A stretch of 23,236 nucleotides of DNA from JAKQLP01 sp964562165 (GTDB taxonomy: Bacteria; Patescibacteriota; Dojkabacteria; B142; OLB20): the NCBI GenBank assembly GCA_964562165.1, contig CAZLRZ010000010.1:1-23236 (forward strand). The letters run 5' to 3'. The notes below the pieces were generated by a model that was not told the origin of the DNA, made no database searches, and saw only the letters and a program-made list of their open reading frames with translations. Numbering within the stretch: the stretch's first letter is position 1; every line of letters starts with the position of its first letter. Positions 6,708 through 13,106 of the stretch are shown piece after piece. The translations under genes and the position numbers were made by a program.

Positions 6708-6717
6708 CAGGTTAGTG
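6684..6717. promoter_or_regulatory. Putative operator: inverted repeat around the -35 box
   Basis: CACTAA (6684-6689) and TTAGTG (6712-6717) form an inverted repeat with 22 nt between arms. One arm abuts the -10 box and the other lies just upstream of the -35 box. The placement fits autorepression by the YerC/TrpR-like protein. The arms are short, so this is a candidate only. Confidence 0.4.
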
Positions 6718-6736
6718 ATTGAAAAGGGAATTGCTA

Positions 6737-7447
6737 TTAAAGCGGATAAATAGTCCCATCAAATCTTAAAAATTTACCATTAAACTTGTCGTCCCAATTT
6801 TTACTTATTTTAACAATCTTTTCCGCTTGGGTTATGGGTAGATCGGAACCGGTTGGATTCATATCAGTTTTTACACTTCCTGGGTGAACAGTATATGTTT
6901 TTATATTTTGAGGAAGATCAAATAGAGAACAATGAGTCATCATATTTAGTGCGGTTTTACTAGCTCTATATCCATAATTTCCGTTGGTGTTTGGATTTTC
7001 ATCGTTATACGATCCTCTAGCACTTGAAATGTTTATTATAAATGTTGGGTTGCCTATGAGTAGTGGAAGGAAGTGTTTTGTGACAATCAAAGGAGAGATA
7101 GTATTTGTGTTAAACATCTTTAATAGGGATTCTCTGTCTAAACTTTGCAGATTGCATACAAGTTCTTTATGGTTTTGAGTTGCCGAGTCTTTATTCAAAC
7201 CTGCATTATTGATTAAATAATCTAAAGATTTAGTCTTGCTCTGAATCTGTAAAAATGCAGATTTAATTGATTCGTCATCGTTAATATCGATTGCTATCGG
7301 TATCAAATTCGGGTCATCTAAAAGAATAGGATTGATACTTTTAATATTTCTTACTCCGGCGAATACCTGAAAGCCATTTTTAAGAAAATACTCAACAAAA
7401 CCTTTTCCTAAACCTCTGTTTGCTCCTGTGATGAATACTGTTTTCAT
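6737..7447 (-). CDS. Short-chain dehydrogenase/reductase (SDR)
   Basis: This 236-residue classical SDR is an NAD(P)-dependent oxidoreductase on a Rossmann fold. It shows the cofactor motif TGANRGLG (7-14), the stabilising NNAG (80-83), a catalytic Ser in NISSARG (141-142) and the YxxxK pair YRASK (Tyr160, Lys164), followed by the HPGSVKTDM segment typical after the active site. All catalytic residues are intact. An Arg after the first glycine region suggests NADP preference (inference). It lies 11 nt downstream of the HD-domain gene in a three-gene minus-strand run. The substrate is unknown. Confidence 0.92.
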   Translation of the reverse strand: MKTVFITGANRGLGKGFVEYFLKNGFQVFAGVRNIKSINPILLDDPNLIPIAIDINDDESIKSAFLQIQSKTKSLDYLINNAGLNKDSATQNHKELVCNLQSLDRESLLKMFNTNTISPLIVTKHFLPLLIGNPTFIINISSARGSYNDENPNTNGNYGYRASKTALNMMTHCSLFDLPQNIKTYTVHPGSVKTDMNPTGSDLPITQAEKIVKISKNWDDKFNGKFLRFDGTIYPL

Positions 7448-7458
7448 AATCGTGATAA

Positions 7459-8019
7459 TTAATTTAATTTATTGAGCGCTTCCGTATACCAATCTTTCAC
7501 AATATCTTTAGCCTTTGGTGAAGTTATCCTCTCATACATCCAAATAAATTTCTCTTTCACTTTATCCTTGCCAGTTTCCAAAACTTTATTTGTTAGAAAA
7601 TGGTCAATATTATTTTCAAAGAAACTAATACTATCTGCATCTTTGAGTAGGTTTTGTTCATCATTCCCGCCAACTTCATGTTTACTGACAAGCATTTTTA
7701 CCCTTTCTATAAAATCGCTTTCAGCACCTATTGATTGTAAAAATTCACTAATGATTTTAGCCCCTTCTTCTTGATGATGACTTAAATGCTCATCGCTTTT
7801 GAATCCTTTGTCCTTTATTGCTGAATAATCTTGATTGTTCCTAATACCTCTTTCAATATCATGTACTACTGCCGAAACCAATAAGGCCTCATCCGCATCT
7901 GGTTTTAATTGCTTAATCCAATAGACTGTTCTTTGAAGATGTTTGGCGCTATGGGTGTCGCCGGCTTTATTAAATGATTCAATTACAAATTTTTCAACTT
8001 GATCATAAATTTGTCCCAT
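7459..8019 (-). CDS. HD-domain phosphohydrolase
   Basis: This 186-residue protein has the layout of an HD-superfamily metal-dependent phosphohydrolase: a His in THSAKH (23/27), the HD dyad in VVHDIERG (53-54), further histidines HH (81-82) and KHE (114), and an Asp in LLKDADSISF (127). Such enzymes hydrolyse phosphoesters of nucleotides or similar metabolites. It sits between the methyltransferase (15 nt upstream) and the SDR gene (11 nt downstream), probably in one transcript. No linked domain indicates its substrate. Confidence 0.85.
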   Translation of the reverse strand: MGQIYDQVEKFVIESFNKAGDTHSAKHLQRTVYWIKQLKPDADEALLVSAVVHDIERGIRNNQDYSAIKDKGFKSDEHLSHHQEEGAKIISEFLQSIGAESDFIERVKMLVSKHEVGGNDEQNLLKDADSISFFENNIDHFLTNKVLETGKDKVKEKFIWMYERITSPKAKDIVKDWYTEALNKLN

Positions 8020-8034
8020 ATTCAGAATTTTAAT

Positions 8035-8712
8035 TTATTTGGTTGAAATAATATTCCCATGCAGCTTCTTTTTGGCCACTAAACGAATTAAATTATGTAT
8101 TCCTTTCTCAGCATCTTTATAGGTTTCGCCTAAATCATCCAGTAAAACTATATCGAAGTCGTCTTTTATCAATTCTCTAACACTATTGATGCTAAAGAAT
8201 CGTTTGTTTTTATCTTCAATCACAAAATAATCCGGTTCAATAACTTTTCCGGTTTTGTATTGGGGGTCAGATGTAGAATTGTTAAGCATTATCAAGAGTC
8301 CGTCTTGTTTTAATACTCTGTGAATCTCTTTTAATACTAGCTTTGTTGTGGCTAAATCGAAATAATGAAAAGATAAATGGGCATAAACTACATCAAATTC
8401 ACCATCTGCAAAAGGGAACTTTGAAGTCATATCAAGAATTTGAATCTTAACTTTGTCCGATAGTTCTGGGGGTAGTTTAGATTTATTAAGAGTTAAGGCA
8501 TCCTCTAAAATATCAGTTGAAGTGACACTATAGCCATTCGATGCAAAGAACCTGGTATCTGACCCTTGCCCCGCCCCTAAATCCAGTATTTTTGAGCCTT
8601 GTTTAATATATTTTAAAATCTCTTTTGCAAAAATGTTTGGTTTGTTTATCCAGTCCTGTGACTGATAATACTTGTGTAAATTATTCCAAGCATTGTTTTT
8701 TGCGTCGTTCAT
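8035..8712 (-). CDS. Class I SAM-dependent methyltransferase
   Basis: This 225-residue protein has the Rossmann-like methyltransferase core: motif I ILDLGAGQG (42-50), an acidic residue at the end of strand 2 (STD, 67), FDVVYAHLSFHYFD as the motif IV region, and a post-IV helix with EIHRVLKQDGLLIM. It resembles small-molecule methyltransferases of the TehB/UbiE-like type rather than RNA or DNA enzymes; this is a general impression, not an assignment. It is the first gene of the minus-strand run continuing into the HD and SDR genes. A TATAAT box lies about 30 nt upstream of its ATG on the minus strand, without a clear -35. Confidence 0.88.
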   Translation of the reverse strand: MNDAKNNAWNNLHKYYQSQDWINKPNIFAKEILKYIKQGSKILDLGAGQGSDTRFFASNGYSVTSTDILEDALTLNKSKLPPELSDKVKIQILDMTSKFPFADGEFDVVYAHLSFHYFDLATTKLVLKEIHRVLKQDGLLIMLNNSTSDPQYKTGKVIEPDYFVIEDKNKRFFSINSVRELIKDDFDIVLLDDLGETYKDAEKGIHNLIRLVAKKKLHGNIISTK

Positions 8713-8794
8713 AATATTGATTTGTTATTGCTATAGCCTTGATTATATAAAATAACGGGCTTTATTAATAGTAAAAAAGATAGATAATCAAGAT

Positions 8795-8825
8795 GCAGGG
8801 CAAACAAAGCCAAGGCTTAGCCTGC
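8795..8825. repeat. Nested hairpin in the divergent intergenic region
   Basis: GCAGG (8795-8799) pairs with CCTGC (8821-8825), and inside it AAGCC (8807-8811) pairs with GGCTT (8814-8818) across a 2-nt loop. The element is G+C-richer than its surroundings and lies between the divergent methyltransferase and GNAT genes, about 50 nt before the latter. It may be a leader structure or terminator-like element; no T-run follows. Confidence 0.35.
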
Positions 8826-8875
8826 AATTTGTTCACCAAATGAATATTGTCCTAATAGTATCTTTAAATTTATAA

Positions 8876-9436
8876 ATGATGTTGGAAATTATTCAAAAAC
8901 TTGGAAAAGACCTAACTAAAGAGGAGTTAGATGTTATTAATAATTGGCGTGTTAAGGAATTTAACTCAAAGCCGCTTTGGGGACCCACCAGTCTTAAAGC
9001 CTTTGGTGATAGTGAGGTTTTTATGCTTAAAAAGGAAGACAGTCCTCAAATATTGGCTTTCGCTAGACTTAGGCCTATTGAAATATGGGTTGGCGCAAAG
9101 TCTTATCCAATTTGGGGATTAGGTGCTGTCGTCACTATTTCTAAAGGGCAAGGATTTGGCCGAACATTAATTTCTAATATTCAAAATTTTTCAGTTGAAA
9201 ATTCTATGCCAATAGTAGGATTTTGTAACGATGAAGTAATAAATTTTTATAAAAAGTGTGGCTTTTCGATAATGCAGAATGGAACTGACAGTTTTGTTTA
9301 TATTGACCATAATGATAAAGAAAACAAATCCAAGGAAATCCAAAATGCAATTTATTATCCTGTAGATAATCAAATACTAAAATTATTAAAAGAAACACCA
9401 GGACTTACTTTTAGGCATTACGTTCCTCACTGGTAA
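8876..9436 (+). CDS. GNAT-like N-acetyltransferase
   Basis: This 186-residue protein has a GNAT core. The motif A region is WGLGAVVTISKGQGFGRTLI (about 81-100) with the acyl-CoA loop GQGFG, and motif B is NFYKKCGFSI (about 122-131). The C-terminal 50 residues (KENKSKEIQNAIYYPVD onward) extend beyond the minimal domain. Two ATG codons in tandem at 8876 and 8879 leave a one-residue ambiguity. No Shine-Dalgarno is present. It is followed 61 nt later by the 2H phosphoesterase gene on the same strand. The substrate is unknown. Confidence 0.8.
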   Translation: MMLEIIQKLGKDLTKEELDVINNWRVKEFNSKPLWGPTSLKAFGDSEVFMLKKEDSPQILAFARLRPIEIWVGAKSYPIWGLGAVVTISKGQGFGRTLISNIQNFSVENSMPIVGFCNDEVINFYKKCGFSIMQNGTDSFVYIDHNDKENKSKEIQNAIYYPVDNQILKLLKETPGLTFRHYVPHW

Positions 9437-9497
9437 AAACACAAAATAAAGAGGAAGCCCTTAATTAACTTCTTTTCAATTTAATTATAAAAACCAA

Positions 9498-10004
9498 ATG
9501 AACACATACGATATCTTTTTAATCCCTGCAGAAAGTCAGTTTAGCAAATATTCTGATTTAATAAACTCTTTATCCAAAAAGTATAAAACGCCTAGTTTCC
9601 CCCATATCACTTTGGTAGAAAAAGTTGAAGCAGAAGAAGGTGATCTAATATCAAAAGTTCAGAAGATTGCACAAAGTTTAAACAAGATAGAGGTTGATGT
9701 TTTTGGAATGAATTTTTCTAACACTATTAATCAAAGTGTTTTTGCCCAAATTAAAATGTCCCCTCAGCTCTTGAAACTATATTTTGAACTTGCGGATACC
9801 TTGCAATACCAAAACAAATCGCCGTTTTCCCCTCACATGAGTTTTGTTTATGGAGATTATTCTCCGGAGGAAAAAGCAAATATTGCCGAACAAATTAAAA
9901 TTGACGATAAATTATTATTAGATAAGATTGTAATTTATAGAGATGGTCCTTTAGCAAGTGATTGGGGGAAGGTCGCTGAATTTAAATTGAAAACAACAGG
10001 GTAA
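9498..10004 (+). CDS. 2H phosphoesterase / cyclic phosphodiesterase-like protein
   Basis: The 168-residue protein carries the two HxT/S motifs that define 2H phosphoesterases: FPHITLV (His36, Thr38) and SPHMSFVYG (His113, Ser115), about 77 residues apart as expected. Family members (2'-5' RNA ligase/LigT, plant cyclic phosphodiesterase) hydrolyse 2',3'-cyclic or 2'-5' phosphodiester bonds in RNA ends or nucleotides. The second tail, GDYSP, resembles the cyclic-phosphodiesterase branch more than LigT; this is inference. There is no signal peptide, so it is cytoplasmic. Confidence 0.85.
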   Translation: MNTYDIFLIPAESQFSKYSDLINSLSKKYKTPSFPHITLVEKVEAEEGDLISKVQKIAQSLNKIEVDVFGMNFSNTINQSVFAQIKMSPQLLKLYFELADTLQYQNKSPFSPHMSFVYGDYSPEEKANIAEQIKIDDKLLLDKIVIYRDGPLASDWGKVAEFKLKTTG

Positions 10005-10013
10005 ATTCTTCGG

Positions 10014-10400
10014 TTATATTGTCTTTGTTATTTTTTCTAATCTTTTATCTAGTGTTAAAAGTGGCGCCTTCAAGCGATTGCAGATTGCAATAATGCTACA
10101 GTCGTTAGCTTTCAAGACTGTCCTGATTTTTATAGGGAGCCTCGATATATATTCTAAATCGGTTGTTGTGGTTAGTTCAAAATCCCGATTGTTAATTAGT
10201 TCGGCGAGCAGTGTTGCGCAGGCTTTAGGGTAGGGATTCTTAATGAGGGTCTCAATAACACATACTAGGGGTATTTCGAAACTTATGGTATCGTCCTCAA
10301 TCGAAAACAATAAATCTTTTGCTTGTTTATGTAATACGTCTCTAGGATTTAGCAATGCTAAAATCAGACTAGTATCTAGGATAAAGCGTTTTGGTCTCAT
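10014..10400 (-). CDS. PIN-domain ribonuclease toxin (VapC-like)
   Basis: The 128-residue protein has the four acidic residues of the PIN active site: Asp9 (FILDTS), Glu50 (CVIETL), Asp100 (KANDCSII) and Asp118 (LTLDKR), with the usual spacing. VapC-type toxins are Mg-dependent endoribonucleases that cut tRNA, rRNA or mRNA and are held in check by the cognate antitoxin. Its ATG overlaps the stop of the upstream antitoxin gene by 4 nt (ATGA), the standard toxin-antitoxin layout. All catalytic residues are present, so it is probably active. Confidence 0.9.
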   Translation of the reverse strand: MRPKRFILDTSLILALLNPRDVLHKQAKDLLFSIEDDTISFEIPLVCVIETLIKNPYPKACATLLAELINNRDFELTTTTDLEYISRLPIKIRTVLKANDCSIIAICNRLKAPLLTLDKRLEKITKTI

Positions 10401-10651
10401 GCGCGAATATCCCTAACATGCTTTACGGAGTCGTTGTTGTAAAAATCAAACATTGCCCCATTTGCTTCTATCTTCTTAATAAATTTCTCTAATTTTTCCC
10501 TGGATTTGTTTAGAACTTTCTTTTCAACAAATTTTAATTGGAACTGGCTTTGTTTGGGCTTGGATTTAGTTATGGTCAATACTGTTCCGCTTTCGGCCAG
10601 TTTTAAATAGTAGCCAACTTTTTGTTGAAACGTAGTAGAATTAATGGTCAT
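10397..10651 (-). CDS. Phd/YefM-type antitoxin
   Basis: This 84-residue protein begins MTINSTTFQQKVGYYLKLAE and continues SGTVLTITK. This matches the N-terminal DNA-binding and dimerisation fold of Phd/YefM antitoxins (short strand, helix with Q-x-x-G-x-Y-L, then a strand). The basic, flexible C-terminal half would wrap around the PIN toxin. I choose the ATG at 10651; the open frame extends to 10708, but that extension runs through the promoter and is hydrophobic. It overlaps the toxin gene by 4 nt. Antitoxins of this family usually repress their own operon, and an inverted repeat covers the -10 box here. Confidence 0.85.
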   Translation of the reverse strand: MTINSTTFQQKVGYYLKLAESGTVLTITKSKPKQSQFQLKFVEKKVLNKSREKLEKFIKKIEANGAMFDFYNNDSVKHVRDIRA

Positions 10652-10708
10652 TATAATAGATAAAAAAAAGATTATATCTATAATAACATTCGAAGATTTT
10701 AAGGTCAA
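10652..10708 (-). promoter_or_regulatory. Promoter and candidate operator of the toxin-antitoxin operon
   Basis: On the minus strand TTGACC (10708-10703) is followed after 17 bp by TATTAT (10685-10680), giving a leader of about 20 nt before the antitoxin ATG. An imperfect inverted repeat, TATAATAGAT (10652-10661) against ATCTATAATA (10676-10685), 9 of 10 positions paired, covers the -10 box and the leader. This is a suitable place for antitoxin-mediated autorepression. Confidence 0.6.
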
Positions 10709-10783
10709 ATTTTTCTCATTCCATTTTTATGATAATATCAAAATGTAATCTCCCGTTATTAATTAAACTTTTAAAATGGTTTA

Positions 10784-11893
10784 GTGCTTAATTATAAATC
10801 TAGGGCAAAGCACTTATTCATCTCTCTAGCGATTTTGCTATTTGTGTACATCTTATTTGCTCCAAATTCCTATAAATCTGTAGATGAGCATGATTACTAT
10901 GCAAATTCAGTAAACATTGTTAACAACGATTTAAGAATGGAATGTGATCAGGTAAATGATCCATCTCAATTTAAGGTCGGGGATTACTGCATTTATAAAT
11001 ATAATATTGGGACTTCCATCTTGTTGATTCCATCTGCGATATTAGGTTTAAATTATGCTTTTTATATAACGCTTGGTTTCTTTATTCTAGCTATAGTCAT
11101 CTTCTACAAGCTTTTAATGAGATATGACTTGAGCGGTAAATATATTTATCTCTTTGCTTTTTTCCCGCCTGTCGTTTTTTATTCTAGGACAATATATTCC
11201 GAGATTTTTTCACTAACATTTTTTTTGCTCGGATTCTTTTTATTGACATCAAAAAATAATGGTTGGCAAAAAATATTATCTGGCCTTGTCTTCGGGGCAG
11301 CAGTTTTAATTCGTTACACTAACATATTCCCAATTCTAATTTTCTTAATAGTTTATTTAGTTAAGAAAAAGCCAAAGGTTTTGATAAAAGATTTACTGAA
11401 AATCTCACTTGGGGCAATAGTCCCAGCACTTAGCTTCTTTTTGATTAATGACTACCTATATGGGAATATTTTCCGTTCTGGATATTATTATTCAGGTGAA
11501 GAAGCATTAATTGTATTTGAAGAATTAATCAAATTCTTTCCGATTTACATAGCCTTATTATTATTAATGTACCCCGGAATGCTTGTTGGGGCAATTCTTT
11601 CTAAGGTGGATTTTAGAAAGCCTCTTTTGATTAGTGTTCTGTTTTTAGCTGTTTTTTATGGATCTTTTCCGGGGGGCAATACTGTATTTGAAGGAAGATT
11701 GTTAGATTTGATCTTAGGAATGAGATATTTCCTCGTTTTAACGCCTCTGTTAATTTTGAGTTACGTAAAGTTTTTAGACAGATTCCAAGATAAAAAGTAT
11801 TTTAAATTGATTTACACTTTAACGATAATTATTTTAGTGGGAAATTTTATGTTGATGTCTTATTTACATCAACAATTTCTATTGGGTGGGTAG
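10784..11893 (+). CDS. Polytopic membrane protein, GT-C glycosyltransferase-like
   Basis: The 369-residue protein has about nine to eleven predicted membrane helices. After the first helix (about 10-26) comes a loop with the acidic motif DEHDYY (34-39), where GT-C transferases (lipid-linked sugar donors, PMT/ArnT type) place their catalytic Asp/Glu; the next helices and the loop with RTIYSEIFSLTFFLLGF also fit that fold. Such enzymes transfer sugars from polyprenyl-phosphate to surface lipids or proteins outside the membrane. The frame begins with GTG at 10784; the nearby ATG at 10776 runs straight into a stop. The gene is divergent from the toxin-antitoxin operon. Family assignment is by topology and the acidic loop, so moderate. 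Confidence 0.72.
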   Translation: MLNYKSRAKHLFISLAILLFVYILFAPNSYKSVDEHDYYANSVNIVNNDLRMECDQVNDPSQFKVGDYCIYKYNIGTSILLIPSAILGLNYAFYITLGFFILAIVIFYKLLMRYDLSGKYIYLFAFFPPVVFYSRTIYSEIFSLTFFLLGFFLLTSKNNGWQKILSGLVFGAAVLIRYTNIFPILIFLIVYLVKKKPKVLIKDLLKISLGAIVPALSFFLINDYLYGNIFRSGYYYSGEEALIVFEELIKFFPIYIALLLLMYPGMLVGAILSKVDFRKPLLISVLFLAVFYGSFPGGNTVFEGRLLDLILGMRYFLVLTPLLILSYVKFLDRFQDKKYFKLIYTLTIIILVGNFMLMSYLHQQFLLGG

Positions 11894-11912
11894 GTGTTAG
11901 GCTTAAACTGGT

Positions 11913-12071
11913 TCAACAAGGTCTGAAAGACCAATTTTTAAAATCTCTAATTCTATTGTCCCACTCTGCCTCCGAAATGTTTTCGGGACTATTAATCAAC
12001 CGTAGGTTCTCTTCTAACGCCTGCTTTCTAGCCAGCATCATATCCATTGTGGGTTGAAACACTGCTGTCAT
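11913..12071 (-). CDS. Small 52-residue protein coupled to the upstream unknown gene
   Basis: This short minus-strand gene starts with ATG at 12071, overlapping the TGA of the 324-residue protein gene as ATGA, and ends with TGA at 11913-11915. The product begins MTAVFQPTMDMMLARKQALE and ends RDFKNWSFRPC. It is probably a helical hairpin: two amphipathic helices (about 8-27 and 33-47) joined by SPEN. It has no membrane segment. The 4-nt overlap is the best evidence that it is translated, by reinitiation. Convergent transcription of the membrane-protein gene ends within it (terminator-like hairpin at 11920-11939). I do not recognise the family. Confidence 0.65.
   Translation of the reverse strand: MTAVFQPTMDMMLARKQALEENLRLINSPENISEAEWDNRIRDFKNWSFRPC
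11920..11939 (+). terminator. Terminator-like hairpin after the GT-C-like gene
   Basis: GGTCT (11920-11924), loop GAA and AGACC (11928-11932) form a 5-bp stem, followed by AATTTTTA with five T. It stands 27 nt past the stop of the membrane-protein gene, in a suitable position. The stem is short, and it lies inside the end of the oppositely oriented 52-residue gene. Confidence 0.45.
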
Positions 12072-13042
12072 GGTTTGTTTAATTGTCTATAATAACTATC
12101 ACTATGATTGTAGTCGTCAATACCTTTCATTCTTAAATTTGCTGAAGCTGTATTTAATAAAGATTGTTTTTCTGCTTTAAAATCAAATATTTGCAGACCT
12201 TGAGGTTCATTACCGTTTAAATATATCCTTCCATCCAATGTTAGATCGTTAACTTTAAAAACATCTTGAAAATAATGTTTTATCAATAAAAAATTAATTA
12301 GATCTGGTTCTAATTTACTAAAAGTATTTGCTGCGGGTTTTCCGTCTTTTTTATACAAATTCACAGTTACTTTACCCAATCTATATGTTGTTGGATCTTG
12401 ACACATACTCGTCATTATTCTTCGGTTAACAAAACCTGTCCCAACGTCAAAAAAATCACCTGTGGAATGTAAATTCCAAGATTCGCGCTGAATATGTGGA
12501 CGTTCTGGCACCACCATTATTGTCCCTTCCATTTTTTGTTGTAAAGTCTTGGCTTCAATATTTGGTATTTCAGAATTTTCTCCGCCGACTTTATAAAAAT
12601 GTAAATCCCCTTGATTATCCATGATCGCAGTTAAGCTAACAGCATTAAACATATTTGAAGATAATGCTTTCCCAGCCATTGTAAGAGAACTCGGAAATAA
12701 AGCCGTCCTAAGCATAACACCATCTGATTCTATTGGATCACAGGGTTGTTGTTCTTGAATACCTAACAAACTATAAAAATTATTTGGATTTTCAAAAAAT
12801 GATTTTCCAGTAGTTATGATAGTGGGTTCGTTACAATAACATTGACCTAAGTTGGAATAAAGGTTCTTAGTTGTCATTAAGAAAAGTCTTTTTACTATTC
12901 TTAATTCTTCTGGTGATAAATTTCTGTTTTCTCTATTTAATAGTAATGAATCTTCAGCAGAAGGCCATTTTGAGATATCAATATCTTCAGTGTAAAAAAG
13001 GTTAGTTCCTTTGTAATTTATTATGTTGTTATGTTCTGGCAT
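12068..13042 (-). CDS. Hypothetical protein, 324 residues
   Basis: I do not recognise this protein. It has no signal peptide or membrane segment and should be cytoplasmic. Visible features are a CxC motif, GQCYC (66-70), further Cys at 101 and 214, an acidic N-terminal third, and a long mixed strand-rich region (LHFYKVGGENSEIP, GTIMVVPERPHIQ, GKVTVNLYKKDGKP). The motif FDVGTGFVNRR (about 198-208) is polar and Gly-rich. The start at 13042 has no Shine-Dalgarno, as for most genes here. It overlaps a 52-residue gene downstream by 4 nt, so the two probably act together. It is divergent from the radical SAM operon, 64 nt away, and could share regulation with it. Its GQCxC string resembles that of the unknown protein at 3312-3977. 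Confidence 0.7.
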   Translation of the reverse strand: MPEHNNIINYKGTNLFYTEDIDISKWPSAEDSLLLNRENRNLSPEELRIVKRLFLMTTKNLYSNLGQCYCNEPTIITTGKSFFENPNNFYSLLGIQEQQPCDPIESDGVMLRTALFPSSLTMAGKALSSNMFNAVSLTAIMDNQGDLHFYKVGGENSEIPNIEAKTLQQKMEGTIMVVPERPHIQRESWNLHSTGDFFDVGTGFVNRRIMTSMCQDPTTYRLGKVTVNLYKKDGKPAANTFSKLEPDLINFLLIKHYFQDVFKVNDLTLDGRIYLNGNEPQGLQIFDFKAEKQSLLNTASANLRMKGIDDYNHSDSYYRQLNKP

Positions 13043-13106
13043 AAAAGAAATATTATTTTATTAATGATACAATGTCTAATCGTTGATTATATATTAAAGA
13101 TTAACT

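Noticed and set aside
9444..9478. Possible terminator between the GNAT and 2H phosphoesterase genes
   Set aside because: The stem of AGAGGAAG with CTTCTTTT needs G-U pairs, has an 11-nt loop and no clean T-run; too weak to list.
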